A stretch of DNA of 46,246 bases from an uncultured Roseburia sp. (GCA_900542495.1 UQNW01000021.1:1-46246); one strand, 5' to 3'. Counted from the stretch's first letter, positions 17,391-26,453 are shown. Notes: generated by a model from the sequence alone, not told the origin. Made by a program: numbers and translations.

Positions 17391-17706
17391 CGCAGATTCT
17401 GCAGTGCTTTTATGGGTTGTGAGGGGCAGATATAAGCGCCCTCTCACAAGGCAAATTTATATGTAATGAAAAAGAAAAATGGTATAAACGAAATATTATG
17501 TTTCTGTTCGCCGGGCATTACGATGGGCTTCTGAACAACAATCATGTTCAGCAAAGGCTTCCATGATTGTTAGAATCCCATCTCCATGGCTCACAAAGAA
17601 AATAATATTTGTTTATACCGTTTTTCTTTCATTTACGTTATGAGTGACTTGTGGGAGAACGCTTATACATGTCCAATTTACGCTGTGAATTGCACCACAA
17701 AATCTG
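17391..17706. repeat. Imperfect 316-bp palindrome, possible structured RNA or MITE-like element
   Basis: The 577-base gap 17357-17933 has no convincing gene. Instead nested inverted repeats all share one centre near 17548-17553: GCAGATT 17391 with AATCTGC 17706; TATAAGCG 17430 with CGCTTATA 17666; CTCTCACAAG with CTTGTGGGAG; GGTATAAAC 17480 with GTTTATACC 17618; GATGGG 17521 with CCCATC 17581; CAATCATG with CATGATTG. The DNA could fold into one very long hairpin on either strand. It could end htpG transcription, encode a structured RNA, or be a non-autonomous palindromic element. No target-site duplication is obvious. Confidence 0.75.
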
Positions 17707-17933
17707 CAATTTACGTTATGGAACTCACGGTTATGGGATGAGTGCCTATTGGGTAACGACAGAAATCAATCTGTATTCCCATCATAATTTAAGTTCAACT
17801 TCTTTGAATGAATTTTCATAGAATAAAATAGATTTTCAAATGTAATTATGGTAGAATCATGGTGTTAATGAGTTTGACTAATCATATTTACATGAACAGG
17901 TGAATGATTGAAATTACAGAGGAGAACAAATAG

Positions 17934-18461
17934 ATGATTTCCATTGATACCAAAAGACTCCATCTTCGGAATGTATTGCAAAATGATGTGGATGTAATAT
18001 TTGATTATAGAAATAATGAAATATGTGCTCGATATCAGAGAGGACAGGTAAAAGACTATGATGGAATCGTAAGTTTGATTGAACGCCGAAGAAATGATGA
18101 GATATCAATTGATTTTCCTTGTATGATAGCAGTAGCACTAAAGGATACAAATGAAATGATTGGTGAAATAGTTGTTATGCCAAAGGATCATACATTTTCT
18201 CTCGGCTATACCTTTTCTTATAAATATCATCGACAAGGATATGCTTTTGAAGCCTTAACTGTTTTGACTGAACATCTTCACAAGATGGCTCCGGAATGGG
18301 AGTTTATTAGTTTTACAGAATGTGAAAATATAGCTAGTATTGAATTGCTTAAGAAATTAGGATATAAGAATCTTGGCTATGTTCCCAGACTGGATTCTCA
18401 AGCATTCGGCAAATGGACTACAATGGAAACGGAGGAAGAATTTGCTCATCTGGGCAAATAA
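17934..18461 (+). CDS. GNAT-family N-acetyltransferase (RimJ/RimL-like)
   Basis: A 175-residue protein with the GNAT fold: TKRLHLRNVLQNDVDVIFDYRNN at the start is the usual acceptor-side strand-helix, and SLGYTFSYKYHRQGYAFEALTVLTEHL holds the acetyl-CoA pyrophosphate-binding turn (R/QxxGYxxE). ENIASIELLKKLGYKNLGY is the typical C-terminal signature. Members acetylate ribosomal proteins, small molecules or antibiotics; the substrate here is unknown. GAGGAG lies about ten bases before the ATG, and an extended -10 (TATGGTAGAAT, near 17847-17857) lies upstream. The gene is more AT-rich than the htpG and AP-endonuclease neighbours and stands alone after the giant palindrome, so it may have been acquired. 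Confidence 0.85.
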   Translation: MISIDTKRLHLRNVLQNDVDVIFDYRNNEICARYQRGQVKDYDGIVSLIERRRNDEISIDFPCMIAVALKDTNEMIGEIVVMPKDHTFSLGYTFSYKYHRQGYAFEALTVLTEHLHKMAPEWEFISFTECENIASIELLKKLGYKNLGYVPRLDSQAFGKWTTMETEEEFAHLGK

Positions 18462-18589
18462 CTTCTGGTTGCCTAAACACTTATTACCACAATACAACAG
18501 AATAACCCACACTGCGTCAGAGTATATAGAAAAAAATCAGCGACAGATGCCTCCACGGTCACTGCCGCAGGAAAAGGATGGATAAAACT

Positions 18590-19345
18590 ATGAAATTTAT
18601 TTCCTGGAATGTAAACGGACTTCGCGCCTGCATGCAAAAAGGATTTTTAGATTTTTTCAATGAAGTGGATGCAGATTTTTTCTGTGTCCAGGAGACAAAA
18701 TTACAGGAAGGGCAGATTGCCCTTGATCTCCCCGGCTACCATCAGTTCTGGAATTACGCCGAAAAAAAGGGCTATTCCGGCACTGCTATTTTTACAAAAC
18801 ACGAACCACTCTCTGTCTCTTATGGCATCGGCATCCCGGAGCATGACCATGAGGGGCGTGTCATCACATTGGAATACGATGCTTTTTATCTGGTTACGTG
18901 TTACACTCCGAATTCCCAGAACGAACTGGCAAGACTTCCTTACCGCATGCAGTGGGAAGAAGATTTTCTTGCCTTTCTGAAAAGGCTCGACGAGGTAAAA
19001 CCTGTCATTGTCTGTGGAGATCTGAATGTTGCACATGAAGAAATTGATTTGAAGAATCCAAAAACCAACCGCAAAAATGCCGGTTTTTCCGATGAAGAAC
19101 GTGCAAAGATGACCACTCTGTTAAACTCCGGATTCACAGATACTTTCCGCTATTTTTATCCGGATAAAGAGGGCATCTACTCCTGGTGGTCTTACCGGTT
19201 CAAGGCACGTGAGAAGAACGCTGGATGGCGTATTGACTATTTTATCACTTCCAGATGTCTGGATGCAAAGCTGCAGTCTGCCGGAATCCATACGGAAGTG
19301 TACGGCTCTGACCATTGTCCGGTGGAACTTATTGCAGACGCCTGA
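18590..19345 (+). CDS. xth: Exodeoxyribonuclease III / AP endonuclease
   Basis: A 251-residue EEP-family nuclease that cleaves DNA 5' to abasic sites in base excision repair. Conserved motifs are MKFISWNVNGLRA (Asn), FFCVQETKLQ (metal-binding Glu), VTCYTPNSQ, VIVCGDLNVAH (Asp/Asn), WSYRFKAREKNAGWRIDYF and GSDHCPVEL (catalytic Asp-His). Family members start MKxISWNVNG, so I choose the ATG at 18590, which has AAGGATGG upstream, over the in-frame ATG at 18578. Length is normal. It is downstream of the acetyltransferase on the same strand with a 128-base gap and is closed by a strong terminator. With ung elsewhere in the window it forms part of the repair of uracil and abasic sites. Confidence 0.95.
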   Translation: MKFISWNVNGLRACMQKGFLDFFNEVDADFFCVQETKLQEGQIALDLPGYHQFWNYAEKKGYSGTAIFTKHEPLSVSYGIGIPEHDHEGRVITLEYDAFYLVTCYTPNSQNELARLPYRMQWEEDFLAFLKRLDEVKPVIVCGDLNVAHEEIDLKNPKTNRKNAGFSDEERAKMTTLLNSGFTDTFRYFYPDKEGIYSWWSYRFKAREKNAGWRIDYFITSRCLDAKLQSAGIHTEVYGSDHCPVELIADA

Positions 19346-19384
19346 TGCAGTGATAATATGTTTTTTAACGTCGTTTCTCATAGG

Positions 19385-19456
19385 AAAAAAAGAAAGAGCG
19401 TAACCCCAATGTCATCTTAACTTAATGACATTGGTAACCCGCTCTTTCTTTTTTTC
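19385..19456. terminator. Strong bidirectional terminator
   Basis: A long stem with GAAAGAGCG / CGCTCTTTC outside and CCAATGTCAT / ATGACATTGG inside, a loop of about ten bases, and T runs on both strands. It lies between the convergent xth and surface-protein genes and serves both. Confidence 0.93.
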
Positions 19457-19487
19457 TCTTTCAGACTTTTTCTATGATCCTTCACTG

Positions 19488-21692
19488 CTATCTGTTTTTC
19501 CTGTATCTCTTTCCTGCTGCAAACAGAATACTGCATCCTGCACAGAGAATGAGCGTCCATACCATCCACATGGAGTTGTCTCCTGTTTTTGGCGATCTGC
19601 CTGTCAGAGTGGTATTCACATCCTCATATACCAAGGCATAGGTTGAGAAACCATCCGTTGCAAATGTAAACTGATTCGTGGCTGCATCGTAAGTTCCATC
19701 GATCAGTGTTGCTACACCATCATGGATTCTGACGATCCTGTAAGTGCGTTCAATACTACTGTCATGGTTCACAAGGTTCTGCGGAATTGTGATCGCTATA
19801 TACATTGGTGCGGATAAATCCGTAATCTGGCGATCCGCTCTTCCTGATATCTTCAATGTTAAATTAAGATTTAAGTATTGTCCAATCACATTGTTTCCAA
19901 GAACACTCTGAATGAGTGCAATCTCTTCTTTTGTTGGTGTCATGCCGGATGCGCTCAAAACAAACTGCGTCTTGTTTCCGGCTTTTACTGCCTTGTTCTC
20001 GTCTTCACTTAATTTTGCAAGATTCAGAAGCTGATCTGCTGCACTTGCGATATTGATTGCAGGGACTCCCTCTCCGCTTACTGACTGTGCAGTTATCGCA
20101 TTATCTGTAGATCCCGCAGCCGAAGAGGCAGTTGTGGAAGATGTATTGGAACTTTTTTCCGTTTTTGCATTACCATTATCCGCTTTCTTTGCTGTTTTCA
20201 CAATAAAATAAGTTGAGAACTGATTTGTCTCAAAAGTCAGCGTACCATTTTCCGACACAGACGTTGTAAGTTTTGTGAGGTTTCCGTTATGCTCCCTTAC
20301 AACCTCATATCCTGCCGCCGTGTCATAATCAGCCACTTGTAGTTTCATTTTTACAGGCTGGTCGAACTGCGTGACTGGATTCTCCCAGTTAGTTCCATCT
20401 CCCTTGCTGACAATCTGGTCTAAGGTCAGGTTTACTGCTTCTGCACTTACTGCATTTTCTACCTGTGCAAGTGCATTTGTTGTATTTGCATCCGAATCCT
20501 CCACGGTAAGACGCAGATTTCCACTTGGAGCCGCATTTGCACCATGTTCTATCGTGATACCAGATACAATATTTCCAGATCGTTCAATCGTATCCTCTTT
20601 TTTGGTAAAAATACCTTTCAAATGAACATTTGTGGCCGGCATTGTAAATGTGAAAGTAGATACATCTGCCTGTGCCATCAATTCAACTCCTCCATTTAGG
20701 CTGACACCTGACAACTGATAACTATAATCCGGTGTTAATCTGACTGTAACTTTTTTTCCGGCATCTACTGCAATGTGTCCACCTTTCTCGTCCCCCGGAT
20801 TATTTGCAAACGGGATATTATATAAATCATCTACACCTTCTACCGCAACCACCTGCGCTTTTCCATGCTCTAAATAGGCATCTTCTCCATAGGTCTGTCT
20901 GTCATATGCCCATGTAATGGTCCTCACAGAATGATCGATCTGGATATGCTGTGTTCCCGCTGCATTTAACGCTATCGCTGTCTGCTCAGATTTTCCCTCA
21001 TCTCCGGACTTTCCCGGAAACTGCAGACTGTATTTTGTTTCATCACAGGAAACGTAAAATTGTATAGATGTTATGTCAGCTTCAAACACGTATTCTTTTG
21101 TACTGTTGGTACCTAAACCTGTCAATGGGCTGAAACTGCTGCCACCATCCTTGCTTACATATATCTTCATATTTTTAGAATCCATATCTGCAAAGCTGTT
21201 ACAGGCATCCCCCTCCAATTGTAAGCGAATCCTGTTATCTGTTGACTGCCCCGGCTGTCCTTGCGAACCCTTTTTTTCTACAACTAATGTAATAGAATCT
21301 GGGAATCCTCCTTCACCCTCCCGTTCTGCCAGTGGAGTTTCATTCTGTGTTACTGTAAGCTTTGTTTGAAATCCATTGTTTGAATACACACGAATCTGCA
21401 TATTGTCTGGATCAAAGTTCTCGAGTTTAAATTTTACACTCCCTAAATTTCCCTCTGGTACAGAAACCTTAGAACCGTTTAATTCTGCACCTTCCACCGT
21501 TAACGCAACTTTTGTTCCCTCTACATCATACGTGACAGTGCTGACATTCACAATACCTTCAAAATTCAACTCAATCGATCTGCTACCTTGTCCTCCTTCA
21601 CCCTCTGCCGACACGTTCATCGCCGGCAGGACACCGAATATCAGTACCAATGTCAGCAGGACACTGACTGCTTTCCTCCACGCCTTTCTCAT
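19488..21692 (-). CDS. Large secreted cell-wall surface protein with SPKTGD sorting signal
   Basis: A 734-residue exported protein. The N-terminus is a signal peptide (two Arg/Lys, then VSVLLTLVLIFGVLPAMNVSA, cleavage after SA near residue 29). The body is beta-rich with several repeated sandwich-like modules; two end in related FETNQFSTYFIV and FATDGFSTYALV segments. A Ser/Thr/Ala linker lies at ~525-550. The C-terminus is SPKTGD, a hydrophobic helix (WMVWTLILCAGCSILFAA) and RYRKNR, a sortase-type signal that deviates from LPxTG at position 1. The ligand is unknown; adhesion or polysaccharide binding is plausible. AGGAGG precedes the ATG. It follows the CxxC-rich lipoprotein gene by 62 bases and is probably in the same operon. 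Confidence 0.82.
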   Translation of the reverse strand: MRKAWRKAVSVLLTLVLIFGVLPAMNVSAEGEGGQGSRSIELNFEGIVNVSTVTYDVEGTKVALTVEGAELNGSKVSVPEGNLGSVKFKLENFDPDNMQIRVYSNNGFQTKLTVTQNETPLAEREGEGGFPDSITLVVEKKGSQGQPGQSTDNRIRLQLEGDACNSFADMDSKNMKIYVSKDGGSSFSPLTGLGTNSTKEYVFEADITSIQFYVSCDETKYSLQFPGKSGDEGKSEQTAIALNAAGTQHIQIDHSVRTITWAYDRQTYGEDAYLEHGKAQVVAVEGVDDLYNIPFANNPGDEKGGHIAVDAGKKVTVRLTPDYSYQLSGVSLNGGVELMAQADVSTFTFTMPATNVHLKGIFTKKEDTIERSGNIVSGITIEHGANAAPSGNLRLTVEDSDANTTNALAQVENAVSAEAVNLTLDQIVSKGDGTNWENPVTQFDQPVKMKLQVADYDTAAGYEVVREHNGNLTKLTTSVSENGTLTFETNQFSTYFIVKTAKKADNGNAKTEKSSNTSSTTASSAAGSTDNAITAQSVSGEGVPAINIASAADQLLNLAKLSEDENKAVKAGNKTQFVLSASGMTPTKEEIALIQSVLGNNVIGQYLNLNLTLKISGRADRQITDLSAPMYIAITIPQNLVNHDSSIERTYRIVRIHDGVATLIDGTYDAATNQFTFATDGFSTYALVYEDVNTTLTGRSPKTGDNSMWMVWTLILCAGCSILFAAGKRYRKNR

Positions 21693-21754
21693 CTGCTTTT
21701 CCTCCTATAATGCATTTTGGAGCAATTTTATTCTCCCAATTTGGGGACTCTTCT

Positions 21755-22696
21755 CTACATTTTTCCGCTTCCGCCACATACTGTACATTTCTTCGCGCCA
21801 TAACAGAGAATACAATCATCCGTGATCACACCCTTGCCATGACAAATAGAACATGGCTTTCCATGTGAACCTCCACAGAGTTCGCAGACAATTTTTCCTG
21901 CGCCGCCACAATGTCTGCATGCCGAACCGTCCGTTGCATCCACACCACTTTCTTTGCACCCCGGACATGTCTGCATACCAGATGTATCACAGTTGCTACA
22001 GGTCTCAATGAGACTGCCATGACAGCGTTTGCATGGCAGTGTTCCACCGCCGCATTCTGCACAGATTCCGGTTCCTCCACATGCACTGCATGTCTTTTTC
22101 CCTGAAGCCCCTGTTTTCTGATCTGCTTCACTCCCCGGATCTGTTTCACTCTCCGGATTTTCTTCACTCTTCACATTTTTTTTACTCTCTGAAGAATCTG
22201 AAATGGTCTGTAATACTTTCTCCAGTTTTCCGCTGTCTGTTGCCTCCTGCACCCAGACAACATCTGTCGTCACCTCATTCTGCCCGGTCAGATATCCTTT
22301 TTCTTCTGCGACATCCACAATTGTCTCCATCCCATCTGCAAGCTTCTGTCCTGTCAGATCAACTGTTTCAAATAAATCTGCCGCATCTGCATTCAGGTAT
22401 TCTACATAAACAATACTTTCTTCGGCATTTAAATATAAGTTAAATTCAGGATTAATTTTTACATGGATCACAGCCACATACATCAAACCATCCGGTATTC
22501 CAACCCTTCCGGCTTTCTCCGTTGAAAAAGTTTCCACCATTTCTGTCCCCATGACTGCTTCTGCAGCACGGATTTCTTCAGAACTCTGTTCGGTCGCTGC
22601 GATTGACTGATCACTCACTTGTTTTCCACAAGAAGTTACAGTAAGCATCACCGCAAGACAAAAAAAGACTCCCAGATCACGCACCTTATGTCTCAT
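21755..22696 (-). CDS. Exported lipoprotein: RsgI-like domain joined to ten CxxC zinc knuckles
   Basis: A 313-residue protein. Residues 1-23 are a lipoprotein signal with lipobox VTSC (Cys23). Residues ~70-140 (AVIHVKINPEFNLYLN...VEYLNADAADLF) resemble the extracytoplasmic domain of RsgI-type anti-sigma factors, which begins VSIDINPS and continues VLKALN-like. An acidic Ser/Glu linker follows. Residues ~200-313 contain ten CxxC motifs in a DnaJ/BSD2-type CxxCxGxG-like array (CSACGGTG, CAECGGG, CPGC, CTVCGGSG). DnaJ-type zinc fingers are normally cytoplasmic, so an exported version is odd. It could bind metal, hold disulfides or bind unfolded proteins outside the cell. AGGAGG precedes the ATG at 22696. 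The likely partner is the surface protein downstream. Confidence 0.75.
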   Translation of the reverse strand: MRHKVRDLGVFFCLAVMLTVTSCGKQVSDQSIAATEQSSEEIRAAEAVMGTEMVETFSTEKAGRVGIPDGLMYVAVIHVKINPEFNLYLNAEESIVYVEYLNADAADLFETVDLTGQKLADGMETIVDVAEEKGYLTGQNEVTTDVVWVQEATDSGKLEKVLQTISDSSESKKNVKSEENPESETDPGSEADQKTGASGKKTCSACGGTGICAECGGGTLPCKRCHGSLIETCSNCDTSGMQTCPGCKESGVDATDGSACRHCGGAGKIVCELCGGSHGKPCSICHGKGVITDDCILCYGAKKCTVCGGSGKM

Positions 22697-22777
22697 TCAA
22701 GCCTCCTATCTCCATAAAAGGAATATACTTGAAAAATCTTAACATAAAATTACACGATCCGGGAGTTTACATATGTC

Positions 22778-24154
22778 TCAATCGTCACGATCAGCCTTTT
22801 TTTCCGGTTTCCATGTATAATAAAACTGGATCAGGCCAATCCTTGAATTTGTATCTGTTTTTTTGTTGAGCGATGAAATATATCGATATAACATTGCCCT
22901 TGAAATATAAAGCCTATTTGCGATCCCCTGCACCTCCTCATCCGATGCCAAAAGCATTTTCAACACCTCCTGCTCCCGTTCTGTCAGCGCATAGGTATCT
23001 GCAAATGCTGAAAAATAATCCTGCTCCTCTTCCTGTTTCCGCTCCTGATCAGGCAATTCCACATCCGTCTGTCCCATCACCGTGTAAATATAAATCGCAA
23101 TGCTGATCAGTACAAATAACCCGATCGATGCGATCATGATCTTCGTACTGTCGCCGGACCGGATCAGTGCTACAGAAAAGCTTCCAATGAGTATGGCGCA
23201 GAGATTGTTCACCGCTCTTCCCATGCCAGCCCAAAACTGTGGCACTCTCATGTACCCCGCCAACCGCACAAAACCGGTCGAGAAAAACACAACAAAGAAG
23301 CCTGCCGACAGATAAAATACAATCAGCCCAAGCAAAAAAGAGCCGCCGGAAACGATCACAAGTATACACACCGTGGAAAGCAGCGTCACGCAGTACATGA
23401 TAAGATTCCTATATCTGCCTTTTCCATAATCAAACAACACTCCTGACACAAGTCCGCTGACCGCCAGGATCAGTCTTGGCCACTGTCCGATATCCATACT
23501 TCCACCTGCATGCCCTAATGTCACTGCATTGTCTAATGTTGCAAAAATACAGGTCATAAGGGCGATTGTGAAAATGAGCGTAACTGCCGCTGCATACGGA
23601 TGTCTGATGGGATCTGACTCATATAGGCTCCGCTCCATCAGGCTTCCCGCCACCTTCTTTTTCTCCACCAGAAAAAGAAGTGCCCATAATGCAACAGTCA
23701 AAATCACTGCTTCCACCGCTGCATTATGGATCAGATTGTTTTCGAGAAACTGTAAAAAAAGTCCAGTTGCATACGATACCCCCACCGTTTCCGCCAGATG
23801 TTCTTCCATACCATAGCGGCACGCTGCCCGGTAGTGTACCAGACTTCCGGCTATTCCAAGCAGCACATATAAAATCAGTCCTGCTGCAAGTGTGCTTCCA
23901 TAACTCTGATGTACCTGAATCACCCACAGACATACAGCCGCGAGAACTCCGGTACCAGCACTGCCTGCTCTCTTTGCACTTTCCCGCAGTTTGCCATCCA
24001 GCACTCCAAACAGAAGGAAGCCAACTGTGCTGACTCCAAGCACATAACTCTGTGCCAGTACCACACCACCAGAATCTGTGTGGAATGCCATCATATTATC
24101 AAATAAATATTCTGCTCCTAAAAACACATAATTAAATAATGCCAGAGCAGTCAT
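22778..24154 (-). CDS. Membrane-bound LuxR-type regulator with MFS-like sensor
   Basis: In this 458-residue protein, residues 1-~345 contain about ten to twelve hydrophobic segments resembling an MFS transporter. The last ~75 residues are a LuxR/GerE helix-turn-helix (ALTEREQEVLKMLLASDE, GIANRLYISRAMLYRYISSLNKKT). This transporter-like membrane half joined to a LuxR DNA-binding domain is known from many anaerobes (Eggerthella, Lachnospiraceae) and is thought to sense a ligand at the membrane. The ATG at 24154 has only a poor ribosome binding site, and the frame upstream is open for eleven codons to a stop with no usual start codon, so the start is uncertain. It lies 81 bases before the lipoprotein and surface-protein genes, all on the same strand, and probably regulates them. 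Confidence 0.8.
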   Translation of the reverse strand: MTALALFNYVFLGAEYLFDNMMAFHTDSGGVVLAQSYVLGVSTVGFLLFGVLDGKLRESAKRAGSAGTGVLAAVCLWVIQVHQSYGSTLAAGLILYVLLGIAGSLVHYRAACRYGMEEHLAETVGVSYATGLFLQFLENNLIHNAAVEAVILTVALWALLFLVEKKKVAGSLMERSLYESDPIRHPYAAAVTLIFTIALMTCIFATLDNAVTLGHAGGSMDIGQWPRLILAVSGLVSGVLFDYGKGRYRNLIMYCVTLLSTVCILVIVSGGSFLLGLIVFYLSAGFFVVFFSTGFVRLAGYMRVPQFWAGMGRAVNNLCAILIGSFSVALIRSGDSTKIMIASIGLFVLISIAIYIYTVMGQTDVELPDQERKQEEEQDYFSAFADTYALTEREQEVLKMLLASDEEVQGIANRLYISRAMLYRYISSLNKKTDTNSRIGLIQFYYTWKPEKKADRDD

Positions 24155-24248
24155 AATCTCGATCCGCTCTCTCTTCCAGAATATATTTTTTATTTATTAA
24201 TTCTGCCTTTAATTTTTATAAAATTTCCTTATCATTCCGCACCAGACT

Positions 24249-25322
24249 TCAGATAATGACTCCGCCGCCGGCAATGTAATCTCCATCATAAAGTACGACT
24301 GCCTGTCCCGGTGTCACTGCGCGTACCGGTTCTTCAAACACACAGTGGATCTGATCTTCTCCGATACGTGTCACTTTACACATACTTCCACTGTGGGAAT
24401 AACGGATTTTTGCTTTTAACTCCATTTCCCCATCAATGTCCGGAAGCGACATAAAGTTCACATGATCCGCATACAGTTCTGTCGTAAACACGTCCTCATT
24501 TGAACCCAGTACGACCTCATTTGTCTCCGGACGTATCTCTGTCACAAACACAGGGTATCCCATTGCGATTCCAAGACCTTTTCTCTGTCCGATCGTATAG
24601 TGTGTAATTCCTTTATGTCTTCCGAGTATTTTCCCATCTGCAGACACAAAATTTCCAGGCGGCACAAGTTTTCCACACTCTTTATCAATAAATCCTGCGT
24701 AATCGTCATCCGGGATAAAACATATCTCCATGCTGTCTTTTTTGTGTGCGACCATCAGCCCGATCTCCTCAGCAATCTGGCGTATCTCGTCCTTATGATA
24801 ATCTCCGACCGGCATGAGTGTTCTCGACAACTGCGCCTGCGTCAGATTGTAAAGTGCATAAGTCTGGTCTTTCTCGGCGGTGACAGAATTTTTGATCGCA
24901 TAACGGCCATTTGGAAGCTGCTCGACCCTTGCGTAATGTCCGGTGGCAATGTAATCTGCGCCGATCGCAAGACTCCGGTCTAATAACGCCTCCCACTTCA
25001 CATATCGGTTGCATGCGATACATGGATTTGGAGTTCTTCCCTTCAGATATTCTGCTGTAAAATAATCCATGACATTTTTCCTGAATTCCTGCTTAAAATT
25101 CATGACGTAATACGGAATTTCCAGACGGTCTGCCACTCTTCTTGCATCATCAACAGCGCTCAGCCCACAGCAGCCACCATTTTGCTCCTGCGTAAATTCG
25201 TCCTCATCCTGCCAGATCTGCATGGTGACACCGATCACATCATATCCCTGCTTCTTTAATAAATACGCTGCAACGGAAGAATCCACGCCTCCCGACATTC
25301 CTACTACTACTTTTTTTGCCAT
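24249..25322 (-). CDS. mnmA: tRNA-specific 2-thiouridylase MnmA
   Basis: A 357-residue enzyme that thiolates U34 of tRNA-Lys, -Glu and -Gln. The ATP-pyrophosphatase P-loop is GMSGGVDSSVAAYLL at residues 8-22. The two catalytic cysteines are in TPNPCIACNRYVKW (near residue 103) and MEICFIPDDDY (near residue 200). ATGHYARV and THYTIGQRKGLGI are further family signatures, and the C-terminal beta-barrel ends in GGGVII. Length is standard. AGAGGT precedes the ATG. In the window it stands between an unrelated membrane regulator and a FliD-like gene, so it is probably expressed alone; a cysteine desulfurase partner is not present here. Confidence 0.97.
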   Translation of the reverse strand: MAKKVVVGMSGGVDSSVAAYLLKKQGYDVIGVTMQIWQDEDEFTQEQNGGCCGLSAVDDARRVADRLEIPYYVMNFKQEFRKNVMDYFTAEYLKGRTPNPCIACNRYVKWEALLDRSLAIGADYIATGHYARVEQLPNGRYAIKNSVTAEKDQTYALYNLTQAQLSRTLMPVGDYHKDEIRQIAEEIGLMVAHKKDSMEICFIPDDDYAGFIDKECGKLVPPGNFVSADGKILGRHKGITHYTIGQRKGLGIAMGYPVFVTEIRPETNEVVLGSNEDVFTTELYADHVNFMSLPDIDGEMELKAKIRYSHSGSMCKVTRIGEDQIHCVFEEPVRAVTPGQAVVLYDGDYIAGGGVII

Positions 25323-25345
25323 AGTTTACCTCTTTTCCCGCCATA

Positions 25346-25386
25346 AAAAAAATTATGAGAAACCCATTTTTATGAGCTTCTCATAA
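25346..25386 (-). terminator. Terminator of the FliD-like gene
   Basis: On the minus strand TTATGAGAA and TTCTCATAA pair around a 15-base loop, followed by about seven T residues. It lies about 30 bases beyond the stop codon. Confidence 0.9.
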
Positions 25387-25417
25387 CATATCACGTCTGT
25401 ATTTATTTTGCAACCGT

Positions 25418-26197
25418 TTAGGTTGTGGTATTATAAATCTCTCCGGTTGTGTAATTATAGGTATACATACCGGTTTTATTGTAGGTATTGGCTTTCTCTG
25501 CCTCAGTCTTTGCGTGACTCTCGATCATTCCTGCCTGAACCGATGTCTGATAACCGAATCCGCCTGTCGTATGGAACAGGGATTTTACCGTGTTCATATC
25601 GGCCTTCTTAAAGGCTGTCTCATCAATGGAAAGCTTATTATCGGTTCCAATGGTAATTCCTACAGAGCCCAACATACTAGAATTTGCCTTTGTCAGATTG
25701 ACCATGGACTTCGTGCTTCTTAAGATGCTGTTGGTATTGGAATCCCCACCTTCTTTTAGCATCTTGTTATAGCTGTCCACAAACTCACTGACTGCCTTGT
25801 AAATCTTGTCTGTATCATACTCATAAGATACTTTTCCATCTTTATCTGTCGTCTGCTTCTTTGTAAAAAGAGATTTATCTCCGTTTGTTCTCAGTGCCTC
25901 AGAGGCTTTCTTCAAATCATCTGCAGCGCTCTCGATATTTGCAAGCGTCTTAGAACTGTCTTTCGATGTTGATGTGGAAGTTATGGAAGACGAAGAGGAA
26001 TCGCCAGAAGCTTCCTTTGCATAATAAGCCTTCATCAGCTTTGTGTAACTTCCGTTTTTGATCGTAGCATAATCAGAATAGTTAATGCCAAGTAAATCTG
26101 ATGTTCCAAACATAACACTTGTTTTCGTGCTGCCTGAATTCAGACTTGAAAACAGTACTCCAATGGAAGATGAATCATATCCTGAAATTGTTGCCAT
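25418..26197 (-). CDS. FliD-like protein (flagellar cap C-terminal motif), short
   Basis: A 259-residue, Ser/Thr/Lys-rich protein without signal peptide or membrane segment. Residues ~185-225 (SVGITIGTDNKLSIDETAFKKA, then VKSLFHTT) follow the C-terminal pattern of FliD cap proteins, where an iGI.l...GkLslDe..l..Al motif is followed by V..lF. Full FliD is usually 400 residues or more, so this is either a short cap-like protein or a related flagellar or secreted protein. A Ser/Thr-rich stretch at ~75-90 may be flexible. I start it at the ATG at 26197 (MATISG), with AAAGGAG nine bases upstream. It has its own promoter and terminator and no flagellar neighbours. Confidence 0.6.
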   Translation of the reverse strand: MATISGYDSSSIGVLFSSLNSGSTKTSVMFGTSDLLGINYSDYATIKNGSYTKLMKAYYAKEASGDSSSSSITSTSTSKDSSKTLANIESAADDLKKASEALRTNGDKSLFTKKQTTDKDGKVSYEYDTDKIYKAVSEFVDSYNKMLKEGGDSNTNSILRSTKSMVNLTKANSSMLGSVGITIGTDNKLSIDETAFKKADMNTVKSLFHTTGGFGYQTSVQAGMIESHAKTEAEKANTYNKTGMYTYNYTTGEIYNTTT

Positions 26198-26262
26198 ATT
26201 TCTCACTCCTTTGATTAGCAATCATCCATGTAAAAACAATTTTTCCTACTATTTACATCGTC

Positions 26263-26291
26263 ATTTTAGCTTCATTTTATAAGTTTTGCAA
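26263..26291 (-). promoter_or_regulatory. SigmaA-type promoter of the FliD-like gene
   Basis: On the minus strand TTGCAA (26286-26291), a 17-base spacer and TAAAAT (26263-26268), about 65 bases before the start codon. The remaining upstream DNA to 26428 is AT-rich without further features. Confidence 0.6.
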
Positions 26292-26428
26292 GTTCTTTTC
26301 TGTAGTTTTGCACAAAAAATTTTATTTATTCAACAATTGTTCATACTTTATTCACATATTATTGTTACAATAAACTCATAAATGAAACGGAAATAAGTTA
26401 TTAATACTTGATAAATTTTTTCATAATA

Positions 26429-26453
26429 GCCCAGACGCCTTCGGTGTCTGGGC
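26429..26453. terminator. GC-rich hairpin without a T tract downstream of ung
   Basis: GCCCAGACGCC-TTC-GGTGTCTGGGC forms an 11-bp stem. No T run follows on either strand, so it could be a transcript-stabilising hairpin rather than a true intrinsic terminator. Confidence 0.45.
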
